The notes beneath the pieces are model-generated. The model did not search any database. It saw nothing but the letters and a program-made list of their open reading frames with translations, and was not told the origin of the DNA. A DNA stretch of 7,549 bases, from the NCBI GenBank assembly GCA_009885185.1, contig VFLF01000211.1, positions 1 through 7,549 of the forward strand, in the 5' to 3' direction. Each line of letters begins with the position of its first letter. Position 1 is the first letter of the stretch. This DNA comes from Nitrosomonadales bacterium (lineage in GTDB: Bacteria > Pseudomonadota > Gammaproteobacteria > Burkholderiales > SG8-41). A program made the position numbers and the translations under genes. This document shows positions 6,033 through 7,549 of this stretch, piece after piece.

Positions 6033-6083
6033 GGTCGAATCCCCAGTCCGGGCCCTTGCCCGAGGCGAAGCGGATTTTGGACC
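6033..6083 (+). ncRNA. Structured 5' leader of adk (unassigned stem-loop)
   Basis: Within the proposed adk leader, GGTC (6033-6036) pairs with GACC (6080-6083), and GAATCC (6037-6042) pairs with GGATTT (6072-6077), leaving a 2-nt bulge at 6078-6079. Inside is a second hairpin, CGGGC (6049-6053) with GCCCG (6058-6062) and a CCTT loop. The result is a closed two-stem fold of about 50 nt, followed by a pyrimidine-rich stretch to the ATG. It matches no riboswitch or thermometer family I recognise and is not a terminator (no T-run). A regulatory role is inference. Confidence 0.4.
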
Positions 6084-6120
6084 CTTTGTCTAACCCGTTG
6101 TTCTGGTTTCTCTTTTCACT

Positions 6121-6786
6121 ATGCGCATTCTGCTCCTCGGCTTGCCGGGTGCCGGTAAAGGCACGCAAGCTCAGTTCCTGATAACGAAATTCGGCATCCC
6201 TCAAATTTCCACCGGGGACATGCTGCGCGGCGCCATGCGCGCCGGTTCGGCACTAGGCACTGAAGCCAAGAATTACATGGACAAGGGCGAGCTGGTGCCC
6301 GACGAACTGGTAATCGAACTGGTGAAAGAGCGCGTCAAAGCGCCCGATTGCGCCAACGGCTTTATCATGGACGGTTTTCCGCGTACGCTGCCGCAGGCCG
6401 ATGCGCTGCGCAAGGCCGGCATCGACATCGACTCGGTGGTCGAGATCGAAGTCGGCGACGGCGAAATTCTGCGCCGCATGAGCGGCCGGCGCGTGCATCT
6501 GGCCTCGGGCCGCAGCTATCACGTGGAATTCAATCCCCCCAAAGTCGAAGGCAAGGACGATGTCACCGGTGAGCCGCTGGTGCAGCGCCCGGACGACAAC
6601 GAAGAAACCGTGAAAAAACGCATCGCCACTTACCATGCGCAAACCAAGCCGCTGGTGAATTATTACCTCAAGTGGGCCGACAGCGGCGACCCGCGCGCGC
6701 CGCGCTACGCCAATATCTACGGACGCGGCTCGGTGGAACATATCCGCGACAAGATCTTTGCCGCGCTCTCCAAGATAAAACCCTGA
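6121..6786 (+). CDS. adk: Adenylate kinase
   Basis: Adk interconverts ATP + AMP and 2 ADP in the cytosol and is essential for adenylate balance. The 221-aa product has the P-loop GLPGAGKGT (7-15, Lys13), the NMP-binding segment (about 30-59, with STGDMLR), DGFPRT (84-89), and a long-form LID (about 122-159) without the four Cys of zinc-binding versions. Arg36, Arg88, Arg119, Arg123, Arg156 and Arg167 fall at the same numbers as the E. coli catalytic arginines, so the enzyme should be fully active. The P-loop has Leu8 where Ala or Pro is usual, a small deviation. The ATG at 6121 is fixed by the family N-terminus (MRILLLG). No Shine-Dalgarno is present: the 20 nt upstream are pyrimidine-rich. 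It appears to have its own promoter in addition to readthrough from kdsB. Confidence 0.97.
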   Translation: MRILLLGLPGAGKGTQAQFLITKFGIPQISTGDMLRGAMRAGSALGTEAKNYMDKGELVPDELVIELVKERVKAPDCANGFIMDGFPRTLPQADALRKAGIDIDSVVEIEVGDGEILRRMSGRRVHLASGRSYHVEFNPPKVEGKDDVTGEPLVQRPDDNEETVKKRIATYHAQTKPLVNYYLKWADSGDPRAPRYANIYGRGSVEHIRDKIFAALSKIKP

Positions 6787-6816
6787 ACGCGCACCGCCAC
6801 GGTTTACAGCCCGATC

Positions 6817-6836
6817 AAAAACGTTTTTTAAAAAAA
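6817..6836. repeat. A/T-tract palindromes upstream of hppA
   Basis: AAAAACGTTTTT (6817-6828) is a perfect 12-bp palindrome and overlaps T6A7 (6824-6836). The segment stands out in GC-rich DNA and could be curved. A TTTAAT at 6852-6857 resembles a -10 element but has no acceptable -35, so these tracts might act as an upstream promoter element. There is no GC stem next to the T-run, so an adk terminator is not supported. Confidence 0.4.
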
Positions 6837-6876
6837 GTTGGTTTATTTTTGTTTAATGTGAAGGGAGAAAGTTGAA

Positions 6877-7549
6877 ATGACTGCATATCAGGGACTGACG
6901 CTCGCCATCGCGTGCGCGGTGATCGGGATCATCTTCGGCGGCCTGTGGGCCAAACAGGTCATCAGTCAGCCGGACGGCAATGACCGCATGCGTGAAATCG
7001 CGGCCGCCATCCATACCGGCGCGGTGGCGTATCTGTGGCGGCAATACAAAACCATCGCCATCGTCGGCGTGGTGTTGTTTGTCATCATGATGATCTTCTT
7101 GAGCAAGGCCACCGCCATCGGCTTTGCGATCGGCGCGATATTGTCGGGCCTCGCCGGCGTGATCGGCATGAACGTTTCCGTGCGCGCCAACGTGCGCACC
7201 GCCGAGGCCGCGCGTAAGGGGCTGAATGAGGCGCTGCATATCGCGTTTCGCGGCGGCGCCATCACCGGCCTGCTGGTGGTTGGTCTGGGTCTCCTGGGCG
7301 TGGCGGGCTTTTTCGCGGTGCTGTATCTCGGTATGGGCATGTCGCTTAAGGATGCGGTGCATCCGTTGGTGGGCCTCGCTTTCGGCGGCTCGCTGATTTC
7401 GATCTTCGCGCGTCTGGGCGGCGGGATTTTCACCAAGGGCGCCGACGTCGGCGCGGACCTGGTCGGCAAGGTCGAGGCCGGGATTCCCGAAGACGACCCG
7501 CGCAACCCGGCGGTGATCGCCGACAACGTGGGCGACAACGTCGGCGACT
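6877..7549 (+). CDS. hppA: Membrane-bound ion-translocating pyrophosphatase (3'-truncated by window edge)
   Basis: HppA hydrolyses cytosolic pyrophosphate and uses the energy to pump H+ (or Na+) across the inner membrane. The first 224 codons are present and open to the end. Membrane segments are visible at about residues 5-25, 60-78, 79-98, 126-150 and 160-178. The conserved [10 protein letters not shown] (51-60) corresponds to the family EYLxRQY-type motif. The substrate loop is clear: [20 protein letters not shown] followed by [21 protein letters not shown], rich in Asp residues that bind Mg-PPi. The start is secure: AGGGAG (6862-6867) lies 9 nt before the ATG. The residues that decide K+ dependence and H+ versus Na+ pumping lie beyond the window, so the subtype cannot be called. 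It follows adk by 90 nt on the same strand. The truncation is only the window edge. Confidence 0.95.
   Translation, partial: MTAYQGLTLAIACAVIGIIFGGLWAKQVISQPDGNDRMREIAAAIHTGAVAYLWRQYKTIAIVGVVLFVIMMIFLSKATAIGFAIGAILSGLAGVIGMNVSVRANVRTAEAARKGLNEALHIAFRGGAITGLLVVGLGLLGVAGFFAVLYLGMGMSLKDAVHPLVGLAFGGSLISIFARLGGGIFTKGADVGADLVGKVEAGIPEDDPRNPAVIADNVGDNVGD

Noticed and set aside
6033..6083. tRNA-like segment (GGTCGAATCC resembles a T-loop)
   Set aside because: The T-loop match is one base short, and no acceptor stem, D-arm, anticodon arm or CCA end can be built around it.
6787..6876. Intrinsic terminator after adk using the T6 run at 6824-6829
   Set aside because: The only stem nearby with G-C pairs is four base pairs and about 20 nt from the T-run; the palindrome next to it is nearly all A/T.

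Overview
The window is a stretch of ordinary chromosomal housekeeping genes from a GC-rich Gram-negative bacterium. Lipid A/Kdo genes (lpxK, kdsB) show an outer membrane with lipopolysaccharide. The protein sequences and the order exbB-exbD-lpxK-Trm112-kdsB-adk-hppA fit a betaproteobacterium, possibly near the Nitrosomonadales. That taxonomic call is inference from recall, not from a search. I found no mobile element, CRISPR array, tRNA or rRNA, and no convincing new multi-gene system. The unusual material lies between genes.

Layout. (1) Positions 1-898 hold the 3' part of miaA (tRNA dimethylallyltransferase), cut by the window edge. A 28-bp tandem duplication covers its stop codon. (2) Positions 985-2358, minus strand, hold xseA (exonuclease VII large subunit), convergent with miaA. 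(3) Positions 2359-2830 form a gene-free divergent intergenic region. It has an AT-rich core, one perfect DnaA box with an imperfect box facing it, a 7-bp-stem inverted repeat, and a good promoter for exbB. (4) Positions 2831-5983 form a co-directional envelope cluster: exbB and exbD (4-nt overlap), lpxK, a 59-aa Trm112/YcaR-type zinc-ribbon gene abutting lpxK, and kdsB. The gap before kdsB is almost entirely an inverted array of 8-bp repeats that can fold into a ~34-bp hairpin ending at the kdsB start codon, with a T6 run just after it. (5) Positions 5984-6786 hold an adk promoter, a structured ~105-nt leader without a Shine-Dalgarno, and adk. (6) Positions 6877-7549 hold the 5' part of hppA, a membrane-bound ion-pumping pyrophosphatase, cut by the window edge.

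How the genes fit together. LpxK makes the 4'-phosphate of lipid A, and KdsB activates Kdo for transfer to the lipid A precursor. ExbB/ExbD are proton-driven inner-membrane motor proteins that energise outer-membrane processes. MiaA and KdsB both release pyrophosphate, which HppA can hydrolyse to pump ions. Adk balances AMP, ADP and ATP. MiaA modifies tRNA and XseA acts in DNA repair; they appear to be neighbours rather than partners.
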